NCBI RefSeq assembly: GCF_002903145.1
Contig: NZ_PPDJ01000002.1
Location: forward strand, 62,001-126,000
DNA: 64,000 nucleotides
Direction of reading: 5' to 3'
DNA from: Halobacteriovorax sp. DA5
Lineage (GTDB): Bacteria; Bdellovibrionota; Bacteriovoracia; Bacteriovoracales; Bacteriovoracaceae
The translations under genes were made by a program, and so were the position numbers. A model generated the notes under the pieces. The model was given only the letters and a program-made list of their open reading frames with translations. It was not told the origin of the DNA and made no database searches. Shown here one piece after another: positions 16,484-25,244 of this stretch. How positions within the stretch are numbered: the first letter of the stretch is position 1; each line of letters starts with the position of its first letter.

Positions 16484-18655
16484 TTAATTATTTAAAGTAC
16501 TTAGCTTTAATATTTCTTTTGCTGCTTCTTGTCCAACAGTATTTGTGCTACCTTGTAAAAATTTGGCCAGATCTCGGGCAAATTTTGTAAATGAAGCACG
16601 GTTCTCTCCGTTATCCTTAATTGAAACGAGCTGATTGATCTCGTCAAGTTGACTCATTAAAATTGATTTATTTGTACCGAGAAATGCCTTTTCAACACTA
16701 TCTATATATTCAATCTTAACTTTTGGCTTTGCTAAGAATGTTAGGCCTTCAAGTTCACTTGATTTCATATTGCCGCCAACCTTTGAGAACTGCATAACTG
16801 AGTCATCTGAAATATAGAGATAGACTTCATCAAGATTGCTTCTATAGAAAGACGTGAATTTATTTAAGTTACGATATTGTTTATAGTTCATTTTAAACTC
16901 TGCAAAGGCCTTCTTTGATTGGCCAATGGCAAGTAGGTCAACATGAACTAAATCTTTTGTCGATCGTCCTTTGATGATCTCTCCGGCCCAAAATAATTTT
17001 CCAAAATCTTCTCGCGTTAAATAGCTCGATTTTTCATCTTTATAGAAAGAGCTTAAATAAGGATAGCGATACTTGAAGAATGGAATTGAGCTAAAGCTTT
17101 TTTGAAAATTTCTAAACGACATTTCATCTGTTAATTTTAAAACATATGTATTTGCTGTTTCCTTATTGATGATAAAGTAGCTTGGCCTTTGCCCTGCAAT
17201 TCTTAAGATAATATTTTCCTGAGAGAATTTTTTTGAAACTAAAACCTCTTTAATTTTCAGCGGTCGTTTACCTAGCTCTTTTGGCACATTGATTTGTTTA
17301 GGAACAGGCGTGTCCGAAAAGCTTTCCTGAATAATAGGATAACCAATTACTAGCATTGTAAAGATTGCTAAGTTGATAAGTGAGATGAACTTAAATCCCT
17401 TTATACGATAAGTAATTCGCCCTTGAGTGATAAATTCTTTAAGAGATGGTGAATCAAAGATAACAGGGAGCTCAAATAATGGGATAAGGTGAGCAATAAG
17501 ATCTAGTGGAGTTCTAAGAACAGCTTTTGCTCTTTTTGTAAGAAATGATCCTGTTGTTGTTGCACCACTAATAAAAAGGGTTGGTGAAACACTTAGAATT
17601 AAATTTGAAATAAATAGTATACCAAAAAGTACAATTACAATTTTCGCAATATCTGGGCTTACACTGAATTCGACAAATTTTGCAATTTCTGAATTTAGTA
17701 GAGTTGCGAGTTTATCACTTAGGCTCTCTATTGCTTCAACATCAATCTGAGTTGAAACTATCGTTGTTGCAAAGACAAGTGTTAATGCACTAACGAAGCG
17801 AGTAAAAGGGCCTACTAGTTTTCCTTGAGACTGTTTAATTTTTTTCTTTTTTTGTTGTGCTTTTCTGATCTTCGCACCTTCGTAGTCACGGGCAACACCA
17901 AGTTTTAGATCAGAGTCTTTATTTGTTGATTTAGTGCTCTTTTTTTTCTTCTTCGCTTTCTTCTTTTTTTGACTCGTAAGTGGTCGGCTAACGTGATCAT
18001 TAGATTTTACCGACTTCTTACTTTGCTCTGCCTCTGCACTTTGAAGACGGGCAACGTTTAGAACTTGAGTAATACTTAAGGAGTCAGTGTCTTCTTTCAT
18101 TCGAGGTTGTGAAGGCTGATCTCCATTTGTATCAATGACAAAGGAGATATCATCTTCATCGCTATCTGATTCGTCATCTGACTCATCTCTATTAAGCATA
18201 CCACTACTTGTCATTTCAAACGAAGGTGTATGCCCTTGTGTTTGGGCCTTTATTTCTTCAACGCTTTCTTCTTGCTCATTCGTTGCAAAATTACTTAAGT
18301 CATCAAATTCAAGATCATCCTCATCATTTGCTGAGGCAATATCAAATTCATCAGGAAGTTGTTTTTCAAGAGATAGAGACTTGAGCTTAAATTCGCTACT
18401 TTTGTAGCTAAGTTTTTCTCCAATCTCCATGAAGTAAGTTGATCCTTCTTGCAGTGGAGTATCTTGTAATTTAGCGTCTTGTATTTTTTGAATTAATTTT
18501 AAAACTAGGCAATCGTCATCGACATGAACTTTTATGCTACCACCGTTTTCAGAGATAATGAGTTCATTATTTTCTTCTTTAAAAAAAAACTCTTTATTTG
18601 AGATTGTGATTTCTTGATTTTCGTTAGAGTTGCTGTGGATAAAACCAACTTGCAT
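16484..18655 (-). CDS. Unknown membrane protein with acidic, Lys-rich and three-helix regions
   Basis: A protein of 723 residues that I do not recognise. Regions in order: a beta-rich N-terminal domain (1-95) that could be an FHA- or ubiquitin-like fold; a strongly acidic stretch (about 100-190); a segment with runs of lysine (about 230-275); three hydrophobic helices (about 284-302, 338-356, 422-441) with a basic loop between the second and third; and a C-terminal domain of about 270 residues, likely outside the membrane. The ATG at 18655 has AAAGG seven bases upstream; a TTG two codons earlier is less likely. The layout, with a long charged cytoplasmic part and a large outer domain, suggests a transmembrane adaptor or signalling protein. 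Confidence 0.7.
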   Translation of the reverse strand: MQVGFIHSNSNENQEITISNKEFFFKEENNELIISENGGSIKVHVDDDCLVLKLIQKIQDAKLQDTPLQEGSTYFMEIGEKLSYKSSEFKLKSLSLEKQLPDEFDIASANDEDDLEFDDLSNFATNEQEESVEEIKAQTQGHTPSFEMTSSGMLNRDESDDESDSDEDDISFVIDTNGDQPSQPRMKEDTDSLSITQVLNVARLQSAEAEQSKKSVKSNDHVSRPLTSQKKKKAKKKKKSTKSTNKDSDLKLGVARDYEGAKIRKAQQKKKKIKQSQGKLVGPFTRFVSALTLVFATTIVSTQIDVEAIESLSDKLATLLNSEIAKFVEFSVSPDIAKIVIVLFGILFISNLILSVSPTLFISGATTTGSFLTKRAKAVLRTPLDLIAHLIPLFELPVIFDSPSLKEFITQGRITYRIKGFKFISLINLAIFTMLVIGYPIIQESFSDTPVPKQINVPKELGKRPLKIKEVLVSKKFSQENIILRIAGQRPSYFIINKETANTYVLKLTDEMSFRNFQKSFSSIPFFKYRYPYLSSFYKDEKSSYLTREDFGKLFWAGEIIKGRSTKDLVHVDLLAIGQSKKAFAEFKMNYKQYRNLNKFTSFYRSNLDEVYLYISDDSVMQFSKVGGNMKSSELEGLTFLAKPKVKIEYIDSVEKAFLGTNKSILMSQLDEINQLVSIKDNGENRASFTKFARDLAKFLQGSTNTVGQEAAKEILKLSTLNN

Positions 18656-18798
18656 AGTCAACCTTTGTTAATTTTCAATTAAATTCCTTTTTATTTTAAA
18701 GGGATTATATAAATTTTCCTACTAATTTTTAGAATTGATTCCGTGTTAATATTGGTAAAGAGAATTAAGAAGATTTAACCACGGAAGGGGACAAATAG

Positions 18799-20094
18799 AT
18801 GAAAAAATCTTTTTTAGTAAGAGCGACGTTTGCTACGCTCTTAGCAGGACAAGTGGCTTTTGCGGCCGATGCAGATTACAATGTACAGGAACGCTTTCGC
18901 CTAATGGAAGACAAATTCCAAACTCAAGAGTTTCTAAGAGAACCAGGACATGACTTTCTTATTGATATGTCTGTTTATGCTAATACGGATCTAATGGAAC
19001 TTGTTGGTGATGTATCTGATGCTTCAGATGCTGCTGACCCAGATCAAGCAGCTGCTGATGTTCTTTCAGCTTATGCTGATACTGAACAAAACCTTAGACT
19101 GAATGTAGAAGTAGGTGTTCCACTTCCATCATTTAATGCTTTTAAAGGGACAATTAGTCCAAGTGTTAGGCTAGGTGTAAATGTTGGATCACTAATTGGA
19201 ATTGGTGAAGAGGATATCATGATTGATACTTTCATCTCTGCAGTTCCTGGTGATGCTGAACTTAAAACAGTTCTTCAAGATAAAATCACACAAGGTGTTT
19301 TAAATGCCATTATCGGTGGTACAGCGGGTTACCAAAATGTTACAGATTTAGCAGCTACACTAGGTTTAAGTACTGAAGAAGAAACGGCCCTAAGAGATGC
19401 CCTTGGTGGTGAAGCTATTCCATTTGCTGGTTCAGGTTCAACTGCTCCAATTATCGATGCATATGTTAAGGCAGACGTTACTGCTGGTTTAAACTTTGAT
19501 TATAAGAATGAGAGACACTTCGGTTCATTTTCTCTTTATGGTTTATATAGAGCTGACGTAAGACGTGTTCTTGATCAAGATGCAATTGCTGGTGACGGTG
19601 ATGTTATTGATACTGAAAACCTTGATCAAAATATGACTCTTTATGCGATGGCCGACATTACTTATGGTTTCCACTGGCTATCAAATTTCAGAACAATGTT
19701 TAAGATCCAAGATATTGCTCTTGCAACAGTGATTGAAAATGATGAAGGTTATCTTCCATTATATGAGCCAGAAATTGGCTACCGTATGCACACAGATTAT
19801 AGCTTTAATCTTTCAAATATGAGACTTCGTCCATTCGTAGGTTTCCACATGAGAGATGGTTATGATTTTGCTGATGGAGTTTATGCTGGTACTGATCTAA
19901 TGTTCCATGTTTGGAAGGAGAGACTAGCTGTTACAGTAAGAGGGATGGTTGACTCTGAACACCTAACTCTAACTCCAAGAGTTAAGCTTGGATTCATGGA
20001 TTTCATGTATTCTCTTAAGCAACCAATCACTTCTGAAGTAAAAGGTGTGAAAATCTCGACAATTCACTCTGTAAACTTCAGACTTCACTTCTAA
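18799..20094 (+). CDS. Secreted protein, predicted outer-membrane beta-barrel
   Basis: A protein of 431 residues with a clear signal peptide (MKKSFLVRATFATLLAGQVAFA). The mature part has many amphipathic strands with aromatic girdle residues and repeated glycine turns, for example HFGSFSLYGLYRADV, LRPFVGFHMRDGYDF and TLTPRVKLGFMDFMYSL, and ends in VNFRLHF. The last residue is Phe, the classic C-terminal beta-signal for BAM insertion. An Ala/Asp-rich loop of about 100 residues sits in the first half. It has a strong GGAAGGGG Shine-Dalgarno and its own terminator, in keeping with an abundant envelope protein. Function (porin or structural) is not evident. Confidence 0.7.
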   Translation: MKKSFLVRATFATLLAGQVAFAADADYNVQERFRLMEDKFQTQEFLREPGHDFLIDMSVYANTDLMELVGDVSDASDAADPDQAAADVLSAYADTEQNLRLNVEVGVPLPSFNAFKGTISPSVRLGVNVGSLIGIGEEDIMIDTFISAVPGDAELKTVLQDKITQGVLNAIIGGTAGYQNVTDLAATLGLSTEEETALRDALGGEAIPFAGSGSTAPIIDAYVKADVTAGLNFDYKNERHFGSFSLYGLYRADVRRVLDQDAIAGDGDVIDTENLDQNMTLYAMADITYGFHWLSNFRTMFKIQDIALATVIENDEGYLPLYEPEIGYRMHTDYSFNLSNMRLRPFVGFHMRDGYDFADGVYAGTDLMFHVWKERLAVTVRGMVDSEHLTLTPRVKLGFMDFMYSLKQPITSEVKGVKISTIHSVNFRLHF

Positions 20095-20119
20095 TTTAAG
20101 AAACATTGTGTTAAATATC

Positions 20120-20145
20120 GGGGATCAAATTGATCCCCTTTTTTA
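20120..20145 (+). terminator. Intrinsic terminator of the barrel-protein gene
   Basis: GGGGATCA (20120-20127) pairs with TGATCCCC (20131-20138) over a 3-base loop, followed by TTTTTTATTTT. Located 26 bases past the stop. Confidence 0.92.
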
Positions 20146-20204
20146 TTTTGTCCACGTTAGGCCAGGGGACCGTGAGTGGATATGTCTATTTAGGAGAGTA
20201 TAAA

Positions 20205-21533
20205 ATGGCAAAAAGCACAAAAGAATTTGTTGACATTGTTGATATGGACCTATTTGCAGGTTTCCTTAAAGAGAATAAACTAACAAAACCAACTGAAGTA
20301 CAAGCTGAAGCAATTCCTCAGTTTCTAGAAGGTCACAACCTACAAGTACAGGCCCAAACTGGTAGTGGTAAAACACTAAGTTATCTTCTACCACTATTTC
20401 AAAAGCTAAAAGAAACAGAAGCAGACATAAAAAATCAAAAGGCAGGCTCGCCTCGCGCGATTATTCTTCTACCAATTAAAGAGCTTGCGATGCAAGTCTC
20501 TGATGAGTGTAAGAAGATTTCTCACCATGCAAAGATGCGTGTTCGTCTTGCCCTTGGTGGTGAAAAAGGCAAGAAGGTAAGTACACTTAAAAAACAAACT
20601 TTTGATATTCTTATTGGAGGCCCTGGCCGAATTAAATCAATGATTGAGAAAAAAGAGATCCGTCTCGATGAACTTGAGTATCTAATTATTGATGAAGCCG
20701 ACCAGCTTCTTGATATGGGATTTATGCGTGAGCTTAAGGCCATTCGTCGTCATCTTACGTCTTCGTACCAAGCATGCCTTGTTTCTGCAACGATGGCCGA
20801 TGACTTTGATATGCTAAAGGCCGACTTCTTCTCAGGTATGGAATTTAAATCAGTAAGCCTAGTTGGCTCACACGGACTTTCTCAAACTATTGAAACTTTC
20901 AATATTGCTCTCGATTATACAGAGAAGAATGCCATGCTTGATGTTTTCGTTAAAAAAGAAGCAAAGGGCAGTGGGATTATTTTTGTTAACCAAAAAGAGA
21001 AGGCGGTAGAAGTTTATAACTATATGAAGCAAGCAAAACTTCATAAAAACCTTTACGTTTCTCATGGTGATATTACTGCAAAAGAAAGAAGTGAGAATTT
21101 TAAAAAGTTTAAATCAACTGGTGGTATTCTTATCACTACTGATATGGCGGCCCGTGGGATCGACATTAAGACTCTGCAATGGGTACTAAATTACGATCTT
21201 CCATTTGAAGCAGTTTATTATATTCACCGTTCGGGACGTGTAGGTCGTGCTGGAAGGGCCGGAAGTGTCTATAACTTTGTAACTAAGAAAGATCAAAAAC
21301 TTATTGGTCAAATTAATGATGCCATTAAGAATCAAGATACTTTGAAGATTGATCCAATCTTTCTTAAGTCGATGGCAAAGAAATCGGGAGCTAAAAAGGT
21401 TGCAAAGAAAGTTGCTAGACGTGGGCCAGCACCACAGAAAAAGACTTCAAAAACGACGACGAGATCAACATCTCGCACAGGTGGACATACACCTTCTCGT
21501 ACTTCAAAAACTTCTCGCGGCAGACGCCGTTAA
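20205..21533 (+). CDS. DEAD-box ATP-dependent RNA helicase (RhlE/DeaD-like)
   Basis: A protein of 442 residues. The ATG at 20205 follows a TAGGAGAG Shine-Dalgarno; earlier in-frame codons belong to the leader. All helicase motifs are visible: Q-motif PTEVQAEAIP, motif I AQTGSGKT, Ia PIKELA, Ib GGPGRI, II DEAD (IIDEADQLLDMGF), III SAT, IV IIFVNQ, V TTDMAARGIDI and VI HRSGRVGRAG. A basic tail of about 65 residues rich in Lys, Arg, Thr and Ser probably binds RNA nonspecifically. Such enzymes unwind short duplexes in ribosome assembly and mRNA decay, often in the cold. Motif Ia has PIKELA instead of the usual PTRELA. Confidence 0.95.
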   Translation: MAKSTKEFVDIVDMDLFAGFLKENKLTKPTEVQAEAIPQFLEGHNLQVQAQTGSGKTLSYLLPLFQKLKETEADIKNQKAGSPRAIILLPIKELAMQVSDECKKISHHAKMRVRLALGGEKGKKVSTLKKQTFDILIGGPGRIKSMIEKKEIRLDELEYLIIDEADQLLDMGFMRELKAIRRHLTSSYQACLVSATMADDFDMLKADFFSGMEFKSVSLVGSHGLSQTIETFNIALDYTEKNAMLDVFVKKEAKGSGIIFVNQKEKAVEVYNYMKQAKLHKNLYVSHGDITAKERSENFKKFKSTGGILITTDMAARGIDIKTLQWVLNYDLPFEAVYYIHRSGRVGRAGRAGSVYNFVTKKDQKLIGQINDAIKNQDTLKIDPIFLKSMAKKSGAKKVAKKVARRGPAPQKKTSKTTTRSTSRTGGHTPSRTSKTSRGRRR

Positions 21534-21538
21534 ATGAT

Positions 21539-21572
21539 AAAATGCTAATATGTTTAAACATATTAGCATTTT
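21539..21572 (+). terminator. 34-bp perfect palindrome: helicase terminator overlapping the next start codon
   Basis: AAAATGCTAATATGTTT at 21539-21555 is followed immediately by its exact reverse complement (21556-21572) and then CTTTCTTC. In RNA it forms a long A/U-rich hairpin 5 bases past the helicase stop. The start ATG of the downstream lipoprotein (21550) and its first seven codons lie inside it. Confidence 0.6.
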
Positions 21573-21963
21573 CTTTCTTCTATTAACTTCACTTATTACT
21601 TCATCATGTTCTGAAAAGGATATTTATACGCCTTTGGAAATGTTTGATATGGCCTATAAATTCGACAATACAATTGAAGAAGTTCGCCTTAGTGTGAAGG
21701 AGAAGGAGAGACACCTTGACTGCAAGGATTATCCGGCCGGCTGTATTGAAGGCTCTCCTAAGCGCTTTAAGGTGAGACTAGTTGAAATGATTGTTGTCCA
21801 GTACTTATCATCTAATGAAGCATGTTTGGCCGCTTATAAGCTTGGTCAATATTATGCTCGCAATTGGCTCTTTGATGATGTTGCAGATGAGCCTGTTCTT
21901 GTTGATTTTGTTAAACAGGTTTATAAGGCGAAAAGTCCTAAGACAAGACAAGAGTGTAATTAA
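21550..21963 (+). CDS. Small secreted protein, probable lipoprotein
   Basis: A protein of 137 residues with a hydrophobic signal ending LLLTSLITSSC-S; the Cys at 20 could be lipidated although the lipobox is not ideal (Thr at -3). The mature part has three further cysteines in the CKDYPAGC and NEACLAA segments and one at the C-terminus. No family recognised. The only possible start in frame is the ATG at 21550, which sits within a 34-bp perfect palindrome and has no Shine-Dalgarno, so translation may be weak or controlled. It follows the helicase by 16 bases. Confidence 0.6.
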   Translation: MFKHISIFFLLLTSLITSSCSEKDIYTPLEMFDMAYKFDNTIEEVRLSVKEKERHLDCKDYPAGCIEGSPKRFKVRLVEMIVVQYLSSNEACLAAYKLGQYYARNWLFDDVADEPVLVDFVKQVYKAKSPKTRQECN

Positions 21964-21970
21964 ACCTCAC

Positions 21971-22420
21971 TTACTTTAACCACTGCCTAATCTCTTCATA
22001 GTATTGTTCTAGTTTTTTATTAGCACCTATAAAGTCACTACTTGTGATTTGAAAACTCTTGTTATTATTTAATCGTATTTGAATTGCATGATTAGAAGCT
22101 GTGGCCCCTTTGGTTTTCAAAAGCTCTACACGTTCAATTTCATCAAGTCCAAATTGTGTGATTTGTTTTCTTAGCAATGAGCGAGCGACTAATCTTGCAG
22201 TATTTCTCGGTTTGCTCATTTCCAAGTGACGGTATTTTATTAAGGATAAGACGACAATGGGTGTGAAGAGAAATAGAAGTAGATCTTTTTGAGCCAGCTT
22301 ATTATTGAATGTTAAGTAACTTCCAAGCCCAACAACAAGTAGTAAGATACACATAAGTGCTAGCTTAGTTGGAAATGAGTTAAGTGTTAAGTTTTGAAAA
22401 TTAGTTTCAAGTTTTAACAT
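21971..22420 (-). CDS. Small membrane protein of unknown function
   Basis: A protein of 149 residues with two hydrophobic helices (about 20-38 and 46-62), then a soluble domain of about 85 residues with a beta-rich pattern (IERVELLKTKG...HAIQIRLNNNKSFQITSS). That layout resembles small bacterial proteins with a PH-like domain after a membrane hairpin, but I see no diagnostic motif. Same strand as the globin gene, 28 bases downstream of it, so probably co-transcribed. Confidence 0.55.
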   Translation of the reverse strand: MLKLETNFQNLTLNSFPTKLALMCILLLVVGLGSYLTFNNKLAQKDLLLFLFTPIVVLSLIKYRHLEMSKPRNTARLVARSLLRKQITQFGLDEIERVELLKTKGATASNHAIQIRLNNNKSFQITSSDFIGANKKLEQYYEEIRQWLK

Positions 22421-22448
22421 ATCGATCTCCGTTACGCTCTATACTTTA

Positions 22449-22847
22449 TCAGGCCTTAAAGAAGTACTTTTTAAAGCCCGTCTGGAATGCATCAATTTTT
22501 ACTTCCCAAGCATTAATAAACTCAGGGGATTGCTGTCTATATTCATTTAATGTTTCTTTAAAAAGCATTACCCAACGTCCAAGCTCTCCCATATGAATAT
22601 TTAAGTACTCATGTGCCTCAAGTAAGTGTGCCGCAGGACGAGGAAATTTTATTCCTAGCAATTGTGCCTGCCAAAAAGCATTTATATTAACGAGATGCTC
22701 TTGAAAATCATCAATGCTTGAGAGTGGAGCGCTATTAGCAGTTATCTTTCGAAAGTGATAGCCGATGAATACGTCATTAATGGCCTTCTCGTAAAATGAC
22801 CGAGTAACTTTCTCTATTAATTGAATTTCCAACTGATTGCCTGTCAT
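22449..22847 (-). CDS. Group III truncated-haemoglobin-like protein
   Basis: A protein of 132 residues that follows the group III (P-type) truncated globin pattern: FYEKAINDVFIGYHF in the B helix region, HLVNINAFWQAQLLG with the conserved FW pair in the E helix, the LLEAHEYLNIHMGELGRWVMLF stretch whose first His is the likely proximal haem ligand, and a final KYFF. Such proteins bind O2, NO or other small ligands in the cytoplasm; a specific role cannot be read here. Probable first gene of a unit with the small membrane protein. Start ATG at 22847. Confidence 0.78.
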   Translation of the reverse strand: MTGNQLEIQLIEKVTRSFYEKAINDVFIGYHFRKITANSAPLSSIDDFQEHLVNINAFWQAQLLGIKFPRPAAHLLEAHEYLNIHMGELGRWVMLFKETLNEYRQQSPEFINAWEVKIDAFQTGFKKYFFKA

Positions 22848-22895
22848 GACTAAAGTCTACACTAAATATTGCGCTTTAAATACCGATGAAAGTTT

Positions 22896-23558
22896 ATGAA
22901 CAAAATAATTATATCTTTATTTTCATTACTACTTAGTAAATTTATTTACGCCGGAGCATTAACTTCTGTTAATAACGACACTTGTTGGTACAAGGAAGAT
23001 GAGGGGCGCACTAAAATAGCTTCCTTTAATGATCAGGTAAGTATTAATACAAATCGTGATGAGATTTTAGGCCACGTTGTTAAGTACTTACATGAACAAA
23101 AATTTGCGGCAGACAAGATTGATATGATTCATTCGTTCGGATTATGTGGACCAAGACTTTCTTTGGCCTTTCGTATCTCTTACGATAAAGTCGATTATTG
23201 TCTTAGAGCAAATGTAAATAAGAATACTGAGTTAACTTTCTCAGGAATTGGACTTGCTCAAGATAGTAAAGGAGCTTGCCAGTCAATTGCTAGTGATAAA
23301 TTGATAGTTTCTATTGATCAGAAAAATATTGTCGATCTACAAAAGCTCTTGGGTGAGCAGGGGATGTCGCCTAAGAAAGTTGATAAACTCTCATCTAAGG
23401 TTTACGTTTTATACTTTAACGTTGAAAGAGATGAAATTAAAGATGTAAGAAAGAGTATCGTCACATCAAATCTAGTTAACTCTGCGGAGTATTCAACTGG
23501 ACAATATCATATTGCAGATGAATTCGAGTTATTAAGTATTAGCTACTTTAGAAAGTAG
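22896..23558 (+). CDS. Secreted protein of unknown function
   Basis: A protein of 220 residues with a signal peptide (MNKIIISLFSLLLSKFIYAG). The mature half has five cysteines, among them CW, CG, CL and CQ, which may pair after export. A second half resembles a compact alpha/beta domain. No motif or family recognised. It is divergent from the globin gene (48 bases apart) and ends at a strong terminator shared with the dksA-like gene. Confidence 0.6.
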   Translation: MNKIIISLFSLLLSKFIYAGALTSVNNDTCWYKEDEGRTKIASFNDQVSINTNRDEILGHVVKYLHEQKFAADKIDMIHSFGLCGPRLSLAFRISYDKVDYCLRANVNKNTELTFSGIGLAQDSKGACQSIASDKLIVSIDQKNIVDLQKLLGEQGMSPKKVDKLSSKVYVLYFNVERDEIKDVRKSIVTSNLVNSAEYSTGQYHIADEFELLSISYFRK

Positions 23559-23570
23559 CTAAAACAAATA

Positions 23571-23598
23571 AAAAAGCCTCGCGATGCGAGGCTTTTTT
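23571..23598. terminator. Bidirectional terminator, GCCTCGC type
   Basis: AAAAAGCCTCGC (23571-23582) pairs perfectly with GCGAGGCTTTTT (23586-23597) over a 3-base loop, giving T runs on both strands. It serves the two convergent genes here. Near-identical hairpins occur at 42239 and 54266. Confidence 0.95.
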
Positions 23599-23600
23599 AA

Positions 23601-24032
23601 TTATCTTTTTCCAATTTCAGCAATTGTTTTTCCAAGAGACTTTGAACGTTTTAAGTATACGTTTGATCTCTCTTCGTGCTCAGCTTCTTCTTTACATGAA
23701 ATACAAAGTTCCGCTGTGTTTCTCGCCATTAGACGATCGTAACCAATTTCAATATCACACTCATCGCATAGGCCATATTCACCTTTTTCGATTTTTGTAA
23801 GTGCTTTATTGATTTTCTTTACGTAGAAGTTTTCACGATTTCTGAAACGAATTTCCTGCGATGTTTGAACGTTAGCTACTGCCTCATCTAGAGGGTCAAG
23901 TAGTTCGTTCTTGTCCATGCAATACTGCTCTTTCTCACTGTTTTTGTTAAGAATTCTTTCTTTGTCAGCAAGTAGCGCATCTTTAAGTGCAGCTATTTGC
24001 TTGTCCGATAGATACGAGTTAGCTCTGTTCAT
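23601..24032 (-). CDS. dksA: DksA/TraR-family zinc-finger transcription factor
   Basis: A protein of 143 residues, near the 151 of E. coli DksA. A long coiled coil spans the first half, with the tip sequence DPLDEA that keeps the D-x-x-D-x-A pattern used by DksA inside the RNA polymerase secondary channel. The zinc finger has CDECDIEIG and CISCKEE (four cysteines), then a C-terminal helix. DksA works with ppGpp to retune rRNA and amino-acid promoters. The intact tip and cysteines argue for a functional DksA rather than a minor TraR-like relative. A 197-base gap upstream probably holds its promoter; I see nothing definite in it. Confidence 0.88.
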   Translation of the reverse strand: MNRANSYLSDKQIAALKDALLADKERILNKNSEKEQYCMDKNELLDPLDEAVANVQTSQEIRFRNRENFYVKKINKALTKIEKGEYGLCDECDIEIGYDRLMARNTAELCISCKEEAEHEERSNVYLKRSKSLGKTIAEIGKR

Positions 24033-24229
24033 TTCGACTCCCTTGTGCCGTGTTTCTTCCAGTGAAACAAGTTGCTTGTAACCTTTAATTTGCGCTTAGG
24101 CAAAACAATTACGCACAACAAATATTGTGTTCGTGTGTTGTAGAAAGAATTTACTGGTCGGGAAAGTGTTAGTAAAAGGTATTTTTCTTACAAAGGATTA
24201 CTTTGTCACGAAATTTCAACAGTTTAGAT

Positions 24230-24580
24230 CTAGTTTTTAGGAAACGTTGCTTCACAATGAGGGCAAAACTTCCAAAACTGCTTATCTACCTCATTTTGAC
24301 AGCTTGAACATGTGATTAGTGCGCTTAATTCCTCAAATGCTTCGTCATACATATTGGCAAAGAGATCGCTTCTCATGGCCGCTATCGTTGTTGGATGGGC
24401 CCTGAAAGTTCCAGGCATGGTTTTATTTGGAATGAATTTGGCCGGTGTTACGCTCTTGTCTGGAAAGATCTGAACCTGAACTTCTTGCGAAGGCTGCATT
24501 TGATACATCTGCCTATTTGCAATATTGCGTTCGTTCTTTAGTAATTCAAAATTCTCATTGGCGCTAAACTTTCTTTCCAT
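24230..24580 (-). CDS. Small protein with C-terminal zinc ribbon
   Basis: A protein of 116 residues. The N-terminal 85 residues are Gln/Asn/Met-rich with no motif. The C-terminus has a compact four-cysteine ribbon, CSSC...CPHC, typical of zinc-ribbon modules in nucleic-acid or protein-interaction proteins. It follows the next gene upstream (same strand, 17 bases) and is likely co-transcribed with it. Function unknown. Confidence 0.55.
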   Translation of the reverse strand: MERKFSANENFELLKNERNIANRQMYQMQPSQEVQVQIFPDKSVTPAKFIPNKTMPGTFRAHPTTIAAMRSDLFANMYDEAFEELSALITCSSCQNEVDKQFWKFCPHCEATFPKN

Positions 24581-24597
24581 AAGCTAATTGTAGCACA

Positions 24598-25128
24598 CTA
24601 CTTCCAGCGACGTTCTAGTAGCTCAATTATTTCCACGCAGGCCTTCTTGTGCTGGTTAAATCGTGCAAAGAAGCCTGGTTTTGCTTCTAATACGGCCTTT
24701 TTGAAATAAATTGATTGTGAACCAAGGGATTCAATAAGGCGCAGAGTCCATTCAAAGACCTCAGGGTCTTGATGGCCAATAAGTTTTTCAAGTGCCTCTA
24801 AGAAGTCAAAAGGTAGTCTTTCACCTCTTTTGTGGAATTCATCTATTATCTGCTTTCTGGCAACGCCTAAACACAGAGTAAGGACTTCTGGATCGTGGCA
24901 AAGTGCAAGGCAGTCCATAATCTCTGGGTAGATAATATGATCAAGAGTAATGGTATTATCAAGTAAACACAGTAGAGGGATAAGTGCATCCCAGTTTTCT
25001 TCGCGATTTAGCTCCTGAAAACGTAGCTTAAAAACACTGAAATCTTCTTTTGTATAAGTGCAGTTGGGCCTTTTTCCCGCCTGTAAATCAGCGATGACGA
25101 CGCGAAACTGTTCATCTATATCAATCAT
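24598..25128 (-). CDS. Alpha-helical protein of unknown function (HEAT-like)
   Basis: A protein of 176 residues, chosen from the ATG at 25128 which has an AAGGGAAG Shine-Dalgarno (an in-frame start 14 codons earlier lacks one). The sequence is nearly all helix with repeated leucine-rich pairs (LIPLLCLLDNTI, YPEIMDCLALCHDPEVLTLCL, LLEALEKLIGHQDPEVFEWTLRLIE) resembling short HEAT-type repeats; the H-DPEV unit recurs twice. HEAT proteins usually bind other proteins. First gene of a pair with the zinc-ribbon protein. Confidence 0.6.
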   Translation of the reverse strand: MIDIDEQFRVVIADLQAGKRPNCTYTKEDFSVFKLRFQELNREENWDALIPLLCLLDNTITLDHIIYPEIMDCLALCHDPEVLTLCLGVARKQIIDEFHKRGERLPFDFLEALEKLIGHQDPEVFEWTLRLIESLGSQSIYFKKAVLEAKPGFFARFNQHKKACVEIIELLERRWK

Positions 25129-25244
25129 ATTTCTTCCCTTGGGCCATTTTTGCGATTTTTCATGTAGCAATTACTCGATTTACTTTTAAATATATGACAT
25201 TTTAAGGCCTTATGCTATATAAATACCCTTTAAGAAGGTTTTCA

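Noticed and set aside
25171..25244. A preQ1 riboswitch in front of queE (and of queF, 39723-39786)
   Set aside because: I looked for the preQ1 hairpin and A-rich tail and do not see them in either leader.
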